A stretch of DNA of 64,000 nucleotides, taken from the NCBI RefSeq assembly GCF_000340215.1, contig NW_006921541.1, positions 2,825,527 through 2,889,526 on the forward strand, read 5' to 3'. A model generated the notes under the pieces. The model was not told the origin of the DNA. It worked only from the letters and a program-made list of their open reading frames with translations, and did no database searches. Each line of letters starts with the position of its first letter. The stretch's first letter is position 1. Position numbers and translations under genes: made by a program. Positions 1-10,796 of the stretch are shown here, in pieces. This stretch comes from Pseudocercospora fijiensis CIRAD86 (taxonomy: Eukaryota > Ascomycota > Dothideomycetes > Mycosphaerellales > Mycosphaerellaceae).

Positions 1-1
1 G

Positions 2-1090
2 GAGAACATCGGCGCTTTCGGGGGAGACAAAGATTGCGTGACCATCTGGGGTGAGAGTGCAGGTAGTTTCGCAGTCGGTCAGCTTCTCATGAGCTACGGG
101 GGCAGAACTGACGGGCTATTCCATCGCTCCATCCAGGAGTCAGGATCAGCAGCAACTGCGTGGTACAATGGCAGTGATTGGTATCAGCCCATTTATAAGA
201 GTGTAGTTGATGGTGTCAACTGTACGGATGCGGTTGACACTCTGGCATGTCTGCGTACCGTGTCCTATGAAGCCATCTTTCCGTTCCTGAACGGCTCCAC
301 CATTCCAGGCCCCGGCTGGTATCCCACAGTCGATGGAGACATCATCCCAGACTTCCCGACAGTCCAGCTAGAGAAGGGCCAATTTGCGCATGTCCCGCAT
401 TTATACGGCACAAATTCCGACGAAGGCACAGACAACGCACCCGTCGGCATAATCAACACAGACGCAGACCTCAAACACTACCTCCTCACTCAAGTCGGCT
501 TCGGATACCCAGAATCTACAGTCGACCACATCATGTCCCTCTACCCCGACGATCCAACCCAAGGCGTCCCAATCAACACCGGGACCGAACGCTTCGCCTC
601 CCGAGGCTGGCAATACAAACGCGTCGCAGCAATCGTCGGGGACATTTTCTACCACGCTCCCAGACGCACCGATGCCCAGAATTACGCCAAATACTCCCCA
701 ACCTACATCTACCGCTTCAATACCCGACCTTGGGAAAACAACACCAACGCCACCTACACAGACTACACCGGAAGTCTAGCTCCCGCATACAAAGGCGTAC
801 AACATTTCAGCGAAGTGGCTTTCGTCTTTCACAACCCTACGACTGTGGGTCCTTGGCCTGAGTATCGGGCTTTGAGCGATCAGGTGAGTGAGCAGTGGAT
901 CAATTTCGTGTATTCTGGGAATCCGAATGGGGAGGGAGTGCCGGAGTGGCCGAAGTACAGTGACGGTGAGAAAGGGCTGAATCTTGTTTTGCAGACGAAG
1001 GACCAGGGAGGGAGTTGTGCGGAGAATGATACGTATCGATTGGATGGGAGGGAGTTTTTGAGTTTGTGGGCGAGGAGGAGACATGTTTGA
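2..1090 (+). CDS. Type-B carboxylesterase/lipase, C-terminal part (5' end outside window)
   Basis: This is the last 362 residues of an alpha/beta-hydrolase of the carboxylesterase type-B family, which hydrolyses ester bonds and is often secreted in fungi. The frame is open from base 2, so the true start lies upstream. The nucleophile elbow GESAGS has its Ser at visible residue 19 (codon 56-58). The acid residue is Glu 141 in the GTNSDEG motif (codon 422-424). The catalytic His is residue 268 in GVQHFSE (codon 803-805). All three triad members are therefore present. The family is usually about 500-600 residues, so roughly the first third is missing. The frame ends cleanly at TGA 1088-1090. Base composition is normal, unlike the RIP-mutated DNA that begins about 100 bases downstream. 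The substrate cannot be told from sequence. Confidence 0.9.
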   Translation, partial: ENIGAFGGDKDCVTIWGESAGSFAVGQLLMSYGGRTDGLFHRSIQESGSAATAWYNGSDWYQPIYKSVVDGVNCTDAVDTLACLRTVSYEAIFPFLNGSTIPGPGWYPTVDGDIIPDFPTVQLEKGQFAHVPHLYGTNSDEGTDNAPVGIINTDADLKHYLLTQVGFGYPESTVDHIMSLYPDDPTQGVPINTGTERFASRGWQYKRVAAIVGDIFYHAPRRTDAQNYAKYSPTYIYRFNTRPWENNTNATYTDYTGSLAPAYKGVQHFSEVAFVFHNPTTVGPWPEYRALSDQVSEQWINFVYSGNPNGEGVPEWPKYSDGEKGLNLVLQTKDQGGSCAENDTYRLDGREFLSLWARRRHV

Positions 1091-1189
1091 GGGGAGAATG
1101 TAGTGTAGGTTAGAATGAAATCGAAGCATACCCATAGGCATCCCAGTATCTATGTGATGTGTACATAGTCTCTATTCCTGCTCGGTATC

Positions 1190-2906
1190 GATCGTAGAAG
1201 ACTAAATAATTTATAGCATTTTAGAATATTTTTCTAACTCTAGTCGCCCCTACTATCTATTCTCGGCTCCGGCCGACCTTCGCTTTCTCGAGCCCTACGC
1301 TTTACTATAGAATACTAAGATCTTATAACTTCGGCGGTCCTTTTCCTTATACTACGAGAGTATAGTAATACTAGGCCTAGGTGTGTTTATAATTACTCTT
1401 ATAATCCTATATTATTAGGATAAAGCTAATATAAGTATTTTAGTACGTTTCTAAGGCGATATATATAAACTAAAATAATCGAAAGGTAGTAAAGGCTGTA
1501 CTCGGTACTAAGACTTTTATCGCAAAACTACCGTAATAACGACGATATCTAGAATATAGCGTATAGGCGATTATACTAAATAAATAGGTTAGTATAGTTA
1601 GGTATATAGGTATATAGGTCTAGTCGCGTAGTAGTCCGATATAGAATAGTTAGAAGGTAGAAGGTAGAAGGTAGTAGTAGGTAGTATTAGTACTAACGCC
1701 TGTTAGTAGTTAGTTACTAGTAAATCTACGTCGGTTTAGTAAAATAGGCCTATTTAGTTAGTTACTAGTAGCTTTAACTAGATAAGCCTCTTTATACTAT
1801 CGTATACCTATTTATTAAAATAGCGTAATTTAGTTAGATTCTAGGTATTATTTAGTTACAGAAGGCATTGTTTAGTTATAATAGGTATTATTTAGTTAAA
1901 TATAAGTCCGTATAATATAGAAACCGGATTTCTAAGCCGCTTACTAAGCTTAAAGGCTGAATTCTTAGTTAGCTTTATATCGTATAGTAATACTTCTATA
2001 ATATAATATTATTATACTAAGGGAGGCAAAGAGGAGGTAGAGGTAATAGTAGTAAGGTTAGGAGAATAGGGTACTTATATAGAGAAAATAGGACTATTTC
2101 TATATATAATATTAGTCTAATCTTCCCTTCTAAACTAAGCAATCCTCTACGAGATATACTGTCGCGTACGGCCTATAGAAGCCTCTATTTAATAGTTGTT
2201 ATCCCCCTTTAAATTTAGATATTACTCCCTATTATATATATACGCTAAGGGAACTATTTAATAGTATTTCTTACTAAATTTCTAGTAAATTCTTACTAGG
2301 AGATAGAGCGGAGCCTAGTCCGCACACGATAGCAAGCGCATTATAGTATACTAAGGATGCTAAGTAGATAGAAGGCGGATTTAGCAAAAGAGGGCTATTA
2401 TAGTGCAATACTGTATACGCCGGCTCTTAGTCAAATACCAAATGAATTACTAATTAAATAGGCGCTGTTTGGTAAAAAGCGTACCTTAACTAAACGTCTT
2501 TAACATTAGAAAGAGCCTACTACCTGCTATACTAAAAACCTCCTTACGCCTAAATAGCAAGGGGCTAAAACGGAGATAGCTACTAGCCTCTAGGCGGTAT
2601 ATATATACTGTATATATAAGACACCCTATATCTATCCTATAATCTCTTCTTTGCTCTCCTTACGCGGCTTTCTATTTGCTCGCCGAATCTTACTAGGTTT
2701 CTCGGGTTACGTAAGAATACTAAGTATAGTAGAGCCTTAGCACCTCCCTATATATTTTACTAGGTAGAATGCTCCTCTTATGCTTCTATAGACCTTATAT
2801 CGAATCCTTATACCGCCTAAAGATGATTGTTATATAGCTGCCGCCCGAGCTAGTAGGTATAGTGTTTCTTTACGGCGCTAGTTACCTCTTAAAGTAGTAT
2901 TTCAAG
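1190..2906. repeat. RIP-mutated repeat DNA, no recognisable gene
   Basis: Composition switches abruptly around 1190 from gene-like to DNA very poor in CA and TG and rich in TA, TAG and CTA. All six frames are full of stops. There are short reiterations: gaaggta three times near 1650-1670, and ttagttactag-like phrases between about 1700 and 1900. I see no LTR pair, terminal repeat or protein domain. It is probably an old, RIP-mutated transposon remnant, or the 5' flank of the degenerate ORF that starts near 2907. Confidence 0.5.
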
Positions 2907-4827
2907 ATGCCGCGAGGTTAGTTAAATACCGAAGACGCATAGTAGCGTACGAGTCGATCGAGGAAGCTAGTCGATAAGGAGTTGCCGGCGTATAAGGATA
3001 CTATAGATAGGCGCGAGTCGCCGCCTAAGAAGGGCTCGAGAGTAAAGAAGGGCGCGAAGAAGGAAACGGCGGCGTAGGCGCTTCGAGAGTTAATAGACTC
3101 GCCCGTAAACGATAGCAATACTTACCGGCGCTTCGTATAGTAGTAGAAGGATAATAAGGACGCCTCGACGGCCGTAGAAGTTAATATAACTAGACAAGTT
3201 AATAAAGGCGAGTTAACGCGAATAGGCGAGACTTTACCTAGAAAGAAGCAGTTAGTAGCGCTACGGCTACGGCAACGTAAAATTAATAGTGTTTAGATAA
3301 ATAACTTAAAATAAGGACGATATAGAGACCGAGTCTAGCGATAAGCGTAACGTCTTCTAATACAAGCAAACCTAGCGCCTCTTTACTAGCAAAACCCTCG
3401 TCTTATCGTTTAACGAAGATCGTACTAGCTAGTCTACTCGCTTCGGTAATAATGCTTATCGCTAGGCCGTTAACGAGGCGTAGAAGAAGGGGATGTTTGT
3501 TAGTAACCGCTTTGTCGTTGCTACTACGAAGACAGTAACGAAGAAGTACGAGTTTAGAGAGAATTTCAACTTAGGTAGGTAACTGCTTATATAATAAGAC
3601 GATTAGCTAATATCTCTCGTAGCGGATACGTACGAGAAGGGCCTTAAAGCCGCATTTAAGTATAGAAACGACCCGAAGAATATTAGCTCTGTCCGTATAG
3701 ATATAGAGTTCTTTACTACTACTAAAGACTTACCTCCTATTGCTCCGCCGAAGTCTAAGTTAAAGCTAAACGACTAGTAACTTATCGAGAGTAACGCTTT
3801 TATTACTAAGAAGCGTACGACTAGAGGTAATAGAACAGCTAAGATTAAAGCTAACAATATATGCCTTATAGTAGGCTGTCCTAATATTAACAAATAGTAC
3901 TATCTTCCGCCTTACTTGCCGGACACCTAGAGGTATTATCTATAGCTTAGCAACTACTCTTTTAAGCTCTAGAGCGAAGCCTATATCGCTAGCGAAGAAG
4001 GCGTTATATTAAAGAACCCTCCGTAGAAGGCTATCGATTAGATAAAGTTATTTACTAAGAACAAACGAGACAAGCCGAAGAAGGAGCCTACTTTACTATA
4101 GCTACCTAATCTATATACTCCTTATCGAGATCGAGGCGTACCTACTATACCTCCGGTTAATTACTTAAAGCTTCTCGAAATAGCATTTAGCCTTGCTACT
4201 AGCTTTGCTAATTAACAGTTATAGCTAGGTTTAGCAACTTCAGCTTTAGCTTCTTAGTCTTAGTAAGAGTTACCTATTCTAACTCGCGTTACTACTATAC
4301 TTAGTACGCCGCTACGAAGTCTTCTACGACAGTTCTTTAAGTAGGTAGTAAAGCAACTAGAATAGTTAGAAGCGGAAGACAATAAGTAGCTTATAAAGAT
4401 AGAAGATTACTTTATAAAGGAACGATATAACTATAATTAGATCTATACTCTATCGATAAAGGAATAGAAGGCGCTTAGCTTCTTTAAAGGCGACTATAGC
4501 TCTATAAGAGACAGCCTAAAGCGCTTTTAGAAGCAGAAATTGGCTAAGAGAAGCGGTTAGCTTATAAGGCGATTACGACATTTATAATAGAGAAACGGCT
4601 ACTTTAATTAGGCGAGATTGAAGGATAGTTTGTTAGCAAATTAATAACTTAACGGCCTAATTTATCCTCCGTTAGATATACTATAATCGCTCTCGTTACT
4701 ATCGAGATCTCCGCCGAGATTTCTGTAACTACCTAGCATATATAAAGCGGGACTATCCGCTTTACGCTTAGCAGCCTCTCTAACATTCTCGTACTACTAT
4801 ATTACAATAATATTATATAAAAATTGA
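2907..4827 (+). pseudogene. RIP-degraded ORF of unknown function
   Basis: Read on the plus strand, this stretch looks coding although broken. It begins ATG CCG CGA GGT and gives a Lys/Arg-rich N-terminal region of about 130 codons. From about 3490 a second frame stays coherent for about 440 codons and ends near TGA 4825-4827. It is interrupted only by TAG/TAA at sites that read well as Trp or Gln. Phrases such as NICLIVGCPNINK and FTKNKRDKPKKE look like protein, but I recognise no family. The frame change between the two parts could be an intron or an indel. It abuts the Tc1 remnant and could be a passenger ORF of that transposon or a separate element. Both ends are uncertain. Confidence 0.4.
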
Positions 4828-4862
4828 TATAGAGCTTTAGATATATATTCTTAAGGAGCTTA

Positions 4863-5415
4863 TTAATTTTTGTAATATATTATAGACGTAGTATAGTGCT
4901 ATACTAGCAGAGTGTCGAAGCCGAGTAATATATTATCTAGCTTAGCTCTACTAACGTTATAACCGCTATATTCGAAGAGTTTACGCATATCTATACTAGC
5001 AATACAGTCTAGTGCCTATATAAGAAAGTTAGTAAAGTTAGCGTATTCCTTCTATCGGTCCTTGTTCTTCTTTATCTACATTTTTAGTATATTAAAGGTC
5101 TATTCGATCGGATTAAGATCTAGTAAGTATAGCGGCAAATACTCGAGTCTATAGCTAGCTAAAGTAACAATATCTTCTACGTTGTCGCTATAGTAGATTG
5201 AGCAGTTATCTATAATAAAGATTATCTCTAACCCTTCGAGAAGAGGTAGAACCTCGTTCTCGAGCTAGTTATCGAATATAACTTGATCTACGGCTCCTTC
5301 GATATATAGAGTATAAGGCAGGTATCTATTAATTGTAAGAGCCGGTAGTACTAACAACCTCTTCTATCGCTAAGCAAACTAGAAGTCGTAGCAATCTATA
5401 CCTACTAGAGACTAT
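4863..5415 (-). pseudogene. Tc1/mariner-type transposase, C-terminal half (split by element A)
   Basis: Read on the minus strand, this continues the transposase begun at 48040-47411. It carries the second catalytic Asp in a FIIDNCS context and the final acidic residue in LDLNPIE, with 34 residues between them. That fits a DD34E Tc1-like enzyme, which excises and integrates DNA at TA sites. Only TAG codons, at Trp/Gln-like positions, and RIP-type missense changes interrupt it. The reading frame resumes exactly across the 42-kb insertion if one copy of the ctat duplication is removed. Terminal inverted repeats could not be identified securely; the outer left end probably lies near 4780-4830. 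Confidence 0.75.
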
Positions 5416-5695
5416 TATTAGCTAGTAACCGGCCCCACATACCTAGGCTAAGTTTTAAGCCTATACAAGAGGCCTCCTTCTATATTATAGATAGAGTACT
5501 AACCTCGTATAGCACATTGTTTATGTTACACTTCTACAATACCTATATTGTAGGGCTCTAGTTATTAGCCTAAGCAATCGTCTTATTATCCTATTATACT
5601 AAACACAGCTGCCTACACTGCTATAGGTTATATCACCCTCGGTAGCCTATACTATTACTACTAGTAGTAGTAGTAGTATTAGTTTCCGTCCTTTA
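5416..5695 (+). repeat. 5' LTR of element A (280 bases)
   Basis: It begins TATTAGC and ends CCGTCCTTTA, consistent with an original TG...CA after RIP. It matches the LTRs at 10327, 22327, 22988, 34704 and 47131. It is flanked on the left by the target duplication ctat and followed by the leader rather than preceded by a polypurine tract, so it is the 5' LTR. A trinucleotide run of tag/cta lies close to the 3' end. Confidence 0.85.
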
Positions 5696-6455
5696 TTAGA
5701 GCCGAAGGTAGGGCTATCTCTTTATATCTAATAGGTTCGGGTATATTAAAGGTAGTCTCTAGGCACGAATAGCTATAACTAAAGCGAGGGCACGATAAGA
5801 GCCTACGATACGGACGATACCGAAGTATCTTAAGGGGCTATTACGATAAGTAGAGAAACCTCTTAACGAGGGTATCGCTTTGACCCCGAAAAGCTACAAA
5901 CCCTTAGGACTATTATAGCTTAGGGCCTAGTCTACGACTATAGCTAGCTTCTAAGGACTCGGCTCTAGGTCGAAGACCTATCTAGTACCGCCTGCTCGAG
6001 ATAAGCTACCGCCCGCCTAAGGAGAAGATAGATTAATTACCTATCGGCCTTGCTTAGTTTGCTAAGACTATCGATAGATAGCAATTTCTAGATTGTAGGT
6101 CGGATAGCCGGGGAGTCCCCTATTAATCGGGTAGGGCTTTCCTAGATTCGCAGCCTCGCTTAGACAGTGCTTAGCTTTCTACTAGGAAAAGAAGGCTACC
6201 GCCCCCCCGCCTAGCTAAAGGAGATACGAGAGCTAGTTTCTAGGATCTAGGTATAAATAGAGATTATAGTCTCTCCCTCCGAGCGGCTCTCGCCTAAGTT
6301 TACTAAATTAAAGCTCCTAGTAGTATCTAGGCGACCCCTAGGGGGCTAAATCCTAATACTACCCTAGGGGTAATATTAGAAGAAAACAGCCTAGTATACT
6401 ACTCTCTCGTATAGTAATATCGAAACAAAACAAGCCTACGAAAATATACTAAAAA
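5696..6455 (+). other. Element A leader and deletion junction
   Basis: This matches the 5' untranslated leaders of copies C (23267-23680) and B (22326 downward). Near 6455 the match jumps from just upstream of gag to a point near the 3' end of pol, equivalent to about 30285 in copy C. The junction removes about 6.5 kb containing gag, protease, RT, RNase H and most of integrase. I see no obvious long microhomology at the junction, though RIP makes that hard to judge. Confidence 0.7.
6352..6379. repeat. Palindrome copy 1 (element A leader)
   Basis: Inverted repeat with arms cctaatactaccc and ggggtaatattag. It occupies the same leader position as the copy at 21651 in element B. Confidence 0.7.
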
Positions 6456-6784
6456 GCCCTCTCTCGACCGAGGAGGAAGTTAATACCTCTATAGACCCTC
6501 TACCTACCTTAGATGCCTATCGAGAGGAGGATCCTACCGCGATTATAGATCCTATTCTACCCGACAACTATATATATCCCTAGATACGTCTTAGTAAGCT
6601 ATTAGGAATAACTTATAAATAAAGGGAGGGTTATATACGTATTAATTATACGTAGAGCATTTCCGATATTAATTCCGATAGTAAACTAGACTTCTAGCTA
6701 TCTAACTCTAACTCCGAAGAGGAGCTCGACTAGTCTAGCGACGAAGACCGCCTAGAATTATAGCTAGATCCCGAGACTAAATAA
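6456..6784 (+). pseudogene. Element A: remaining 3' end of pol
   Basis: Matches the last 330 bases of the pol frame in copies B and C, the acidic region after the integrase, and ends at the equivalent TAA (6782-6784). It has no start and no catalytic domain, so it is an inert relic of the internal deletion. Confidence 0.65.
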
Positions 6785-7020
6785 TTGCTTGTCTTTCCCT
6801 ACCTCTACTACGTTGTTTTCCTTACCTTCTCCGCGCTATTAATATAGTACCGCCCTATAGCTTTAGTCCTTACTGCTTGTTCCTACGGTGTTAATGCTTA
6901 TAGTTATTGCCCTCTTTTACTTTTACTTTGTCTATTGTTTTGCTCTTTAGCCTTCGAGATATTGCTATAACTTTATTCCTTTGCTTTTGTTTTCCCTAGA
7001 TAGAACTATACGAGGCGCAT

Positions 7021-7055
7021 TTTCCTAATAATACCCCGGGGGTAGTATTAGGAAA
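7021..7055. repeat. Palindrome copy 2 (after pol, element A)
   Basis: 35-base inverted repeat with arms beginning tttcctaa and ending ttaggaaa. It equals the copies at 14388-14422 (B) and 30874-30908 (C). Confidence 0.8.
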
Positions 7056-7468
7056 ATAGCCGAACCTAACCCTCTACCCTTCTAGGACTACTTCCCTCTA
7101 GATTCCTAGACTCTAGCAACTATCCTTAAGTAATAACGATAATAAGATACTCTACTAGAGGATGTTCCTACCCTAATTAGCACTAGTTACGTAGGATACT
7201 AAGAAAGGGAGGATCCCTCTCCCTTCCTAGCTCTTAGATAGATATAGCAACCTAGGCCTATAGCCTCTAAGAATAGGGACCTTAGGCTATTAAGCTTAGT
7301 ATTTAGAAGAAGGAAGAAGATAAACGTATAGACTACCTTTACGTACTTGCTAATATAAAAGGTAATGCTATATCTATAACGGCAGTACTATAGGCTAATA
7401 TACCGACGAATTAGCTACGCTAGGCCTAAGCGACTTGCTCCTCGTTACCGAGTATCTCTAGAGAGAAG

Positions 7469-7495
7469 CTAATACTACCCTAGGGGTATTATTAG
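7469..7495. repeat. Palindrome copy 3 (before the extra ORF, element A)
   Basis: 27-base inverted repeat. It occupies the same position as 13961-13987 (B) and 31310-31336 (C). Confidence 0.75.
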
Positions 7496-7819
7496 TCCCG
7501 CTAGCCTTACTACTATAGATTTCTACTAGGGACTCGAACTAACTAGTTACATTTCGAGCACGCGAGAGTCTACGTTAGCTAAAGTTTAATAAAGGCGCGT
7601 AGTCGCTACTAGCAATTAGCTAGATCGATTGTTAAACTTTAGCCTATCCTAATAATAAAGAAGTCTCGTATATAGCTTTACTTTTATATACGGCCGTTAT
7701 CCGTTTGCTTTACTAGCGCGGTATATACGGACTACGTTACCTTCGTACCCTATTTAAAGCGAGCTTCCTAAGCTCTTTCTTCTACTCGATTATAAACTAA
7801 CTCGCTACTACCTAACTAT

Positions 7820-7836
7820 CCCCCCCCCCCCCCCCC
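7820..7836 (+). repeat. Poly-C tract upstream of the extra ORF
   Basis: A run of 17 C lies about 80 bases before the sequence gap. Element C has a run of 16 C at 31660-31675 in the same place. Element B has a broken G-rich version on the plus strand near 13630-13645. Confidence 0.9.
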
Positions 7837-7898
7837 TTCTATCTAAACCCTTCGATTATTATTATTAAGTAGCGAATATACTTATAGACTCGTTTACA

Positions 7899-8512
7899 NN
7901 NNNNNNNNNNNNNNNNNNNNNNNNNNNNNNNNNNNNNNNNNNNNNNNNNNNNNNNNNNNNNNNNNNNNNNNNNNNNNNNNNNNNNNNNNNNNNNNNNNNN
8001 NNNNNNNNNNNNNNNNNNNNNNNNNNNNNNNNNNNNNNNNNNNNNNNNNNNNNNNNNNNNNNNNNNNNNNNNNNNNNNNNNNNNNNNNNNNNNNNNNNNN
8101 NNNNNNNNNNNNNNNNNNNNNNNNNNNNNNNNNNNNNNNNNNNNNNNNNNNNNNNNNNNNNNNNNNNNNNNNNNNNNNNNNNNNNNNNNNNNNNNNNNNN
8201 NNNNNNNNNNNNNNNNNNNNNNNNNNNNNNNNNNNNNNNNNNNNNNNNNNNNNNNNNNNNNNNNNNNNNNNNNNNNNNNNNNNNNNNNNNNNNNNNNNNN
8301 NNNNNNNNNNNNNNNNNNNNNNNNNNNNNNNNNNNNNNNNNNNNNNNNNNNNNNNNNNNNNNNNNNNNNNNNNNNNNNNNNNNNNNNNNNNNNNNNNNNN
8401 NNNNNNNNNNNNNNNNNNNNNNNNNNNNNNNNNNNNNNNNNNNNNNNNNNNNNNNNNNNNNNNNNNNNNNNNNNNNNNNNNNNNNNNNNNNNNNNNNNNN
8501 NNNNNNNNNNNN
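7899..8512. other. Assembly gap of 614 N
   Basis: By alignment to copy C the missing DNA holds the start of the element A extra ORF, about 680 bases in C. The gap size is therefore approximately right. Confidence 0.95.
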
Positions 8513-10326
8513 GTATAACGATGCGATTGTCTAGGTCGATCTTAACGTATAAACTACTAAGGATCTACTAAAAGAGAAGGGCTATCGTATTAATAGTATA
8601 GGTTTTATTATTAAAGGTTAAGAGGCTCCTATCGTTAATATCCTTAAACGTAAGGCTCTTCGCCTAGAAATAGAGGCCGATACGGCTACTAGTCTCGCGC
8701 TCGCTACGGAGATATAGGCTTAAGACTGTCGCTCGACCCGTAACTATATAGTCCCTTAGGAAGTTAAAGACGAGCGCGCTAAGGCCGAAGCAGCGCGTAA
8801 GAAGGCATTATATGCTCGCTAGGCCCTCCGTAAGGCTACTAAGAAGTATAGCGCCCCTTCTAGTACTAACTATAGTAACTCGGATATTAATATACTAGAT
8901 ATACTACTAGAAGATATCTCCTCCGAAGGCTCCTTTAGCGAGCGTAGAGATAGAGGCCTCTCGCCGATCCTATTAACTAAGAACATCTATAGTTCTTATA
9001 AGGGCGACTCTATTGCGCACCTTATTACTAAGATCGATATAGTTCCTAAAGCCGATATAGGCAAAGCTCCTACCGCCCTATCTATCTATTAATAGCTCGA
9101 CGATCTTAGCAAGCTAGGTAAAGAGCGGTTTACTATATATACTAACTATATTAAGAAAGCCGCTAAGGTCTATAGTCTTTATACTAGTACTAAGACGATT
9201 GTCCTTATCGGCCGTCTAGTAAAGATTAGGTATAAGGTTGCTAATTAGGATGCCTTTACTACCCTTAAGGACAACTACGCTAACTAGTTTCCTAGACGTC
9301 CTGCTACCGCCCCGACCTCCCTAGGACTCTATGTATTCAACCCTACTAGCACTATTACTCGCGATCTTACGCTAACTAAGCGTCGGTATAAGTTAATTAC
9401 TAGCATTCTTAGCTAAAGTACCTCCTTCGACCGTTTTCGTTAAACTAGTAATACTATCTTCTCTCGAGTCTTCGGTTAGATATAGTCGCCTCGTAGAGCG
9501 TACCTTCCTCTTATCGTCGACCTAATATAGGAGGAGTTTCGTATATTCTTTTAGTATATACGTAAACTGCCTAAGTCTAAGTAGGAAGGCCGTAATACTC
9601 TTTAGACCTATAGAGTAAGCAACTAAATCGTCCGCTAGCATCCTGCCTTATAGCTCTTAGCCGTTACCCTTCGACCTAATTACGTATACGAGCTTATCTC
9701 TGTCCCTAAGCCTACTAAGTACTTTAAGGTAGGTAATAGCGGTTATAAGAACTGCCCTACTAAGGAGACTTCTCGTCTCGGATAAGATATAGTTAAGCTC
9801 GTAGCTAGTAAGGGTGCTAGCTATCTACGTATTAAGGTTTCTCTTATATCTAAAGATAAGACCTCCTATTTAATAGTTGTCGAGGGTATATACGAACTAG
9901 AGGTCTTCGATAACTAGGTTAAGAAGCTTATAGGCTATAACTTAGTTCTACTAAACAAGATTAGTAAGCTTACTAACAAGCACCTTACTAACGACGACCT
10001 CGGCTATATATTCGATAGTTAGCCTAACGAAGGCGAGGTAGCTTAGTAGATCCTTAACCCTCTAAAGGAATACGAAGTCTCTATTTAGATACTATACCTT
10101 CCGTATAGTAATCTAAAGCCCGAGAGCGACCGTATATTAATCGACCTAGGTTACTCTCGTATTATCGACAGCACTAAGATTAAAGGCTACGACAACTTAA
10201 CCGTCTCTAAGGTTGCTAAGGCGCATCGTAATCTAACCGCCCTTCTAGATTCTAATACCTTCGTACCGTTCGCCTTCCCTACCGCTATCTTAGTCGAAGG
10301 CCTTAGTTGCATTTCCGATACCCTAG
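8513..10326 (+). pseudogene. Element A extra ORF, first part
   Basis: Collinear with residues from about 216 onward of the extra ORF in copy C (31766-34516). The beginning is in the assembly gap. It is interrupted at 10326 by element B, which inserted at ctag; the frame resumes at 22610. The Ser/Asn/Tyr-rich 12-base reiteration of copies B and C is shorter here. Stops are RIP-type TAG/TAA. Confidence 0.75.
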
Positions 10327-10605
10327 TAAAGGACGGAAACTAATACTACTACTACTACTTGTAGCAATAGTATAGGCTACCGAGGGTAATATAACCTATA
10401 GCAATATAGGCAGCTATGTTTAGCAAGATAGGATAACGAGACTATCGCTTAGGCTAATAACTAGAGCCCTATAACATAGGCATTGTAGAAGTGTAATATA
10501 AACAATGTGCTATACGAGGTTAATAATCTGTCTACTCTGTAGAAGGAGGCCTCTTATATAGGCTTAAAACTAGCCTATAGGTATAGGGCCGGTTACTAGC
10601 TAATA
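10327..10605 (-). repeat. 3' LTR of element B
   Basis: 279 bases, opposite in orientation to the LTRs of A and C. It is preceded, in element orientation, by the purine tract at 10619-10606. It differs from its partner at 22327-22605 by roughly a dozen C/T or G/A transitions only, so RIP rather than age explains the divergence. Confidence 0.88.
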
Positions 10606-10710
10606 TCCCTCCCTTTCTTCGTATCTAACTAGACACGTTTCACATTATACGCGCTTAAAACAAACATGTATGCATCCTTAGCGCTCTTAGCTAAGGCTAT
10701 TCTTAGAACT

Positions 10711-10740
10711 CCGCAATAACACCCCCGAGGTAGCATTAAT
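10711..10740. repeat. Palindrome copy 4 (after the extra ORF, element B)
   Basis: Degraded inverted repeat with a cccccgagg centre. It lies just downstream of the extra ORF stop, as at 22934 (A) and 34570 (C). Confidence 0.6.
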
Positions 10741-10796
10741 CCTAGATACTATAATTATATAAAAACAACTTCCTAAGCAATACTATATAGACTTAC

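Noticed and set aside
4797..4880. AT-rich inverted repeat near the end of the Tc1 element taken as its terminal repeat
   Set aside because: The arms are imperfect and close together, and no matching copy was found at the other end near 48060.
5640..5690. tag/cta trinucleotide run considered as a microsatellite or CRISPR-like array
   Set aside because: It recurs at the same place in every LTR of the family and is simply part of the LTR; no spacer-repeat pattern exists anywhere in the window.
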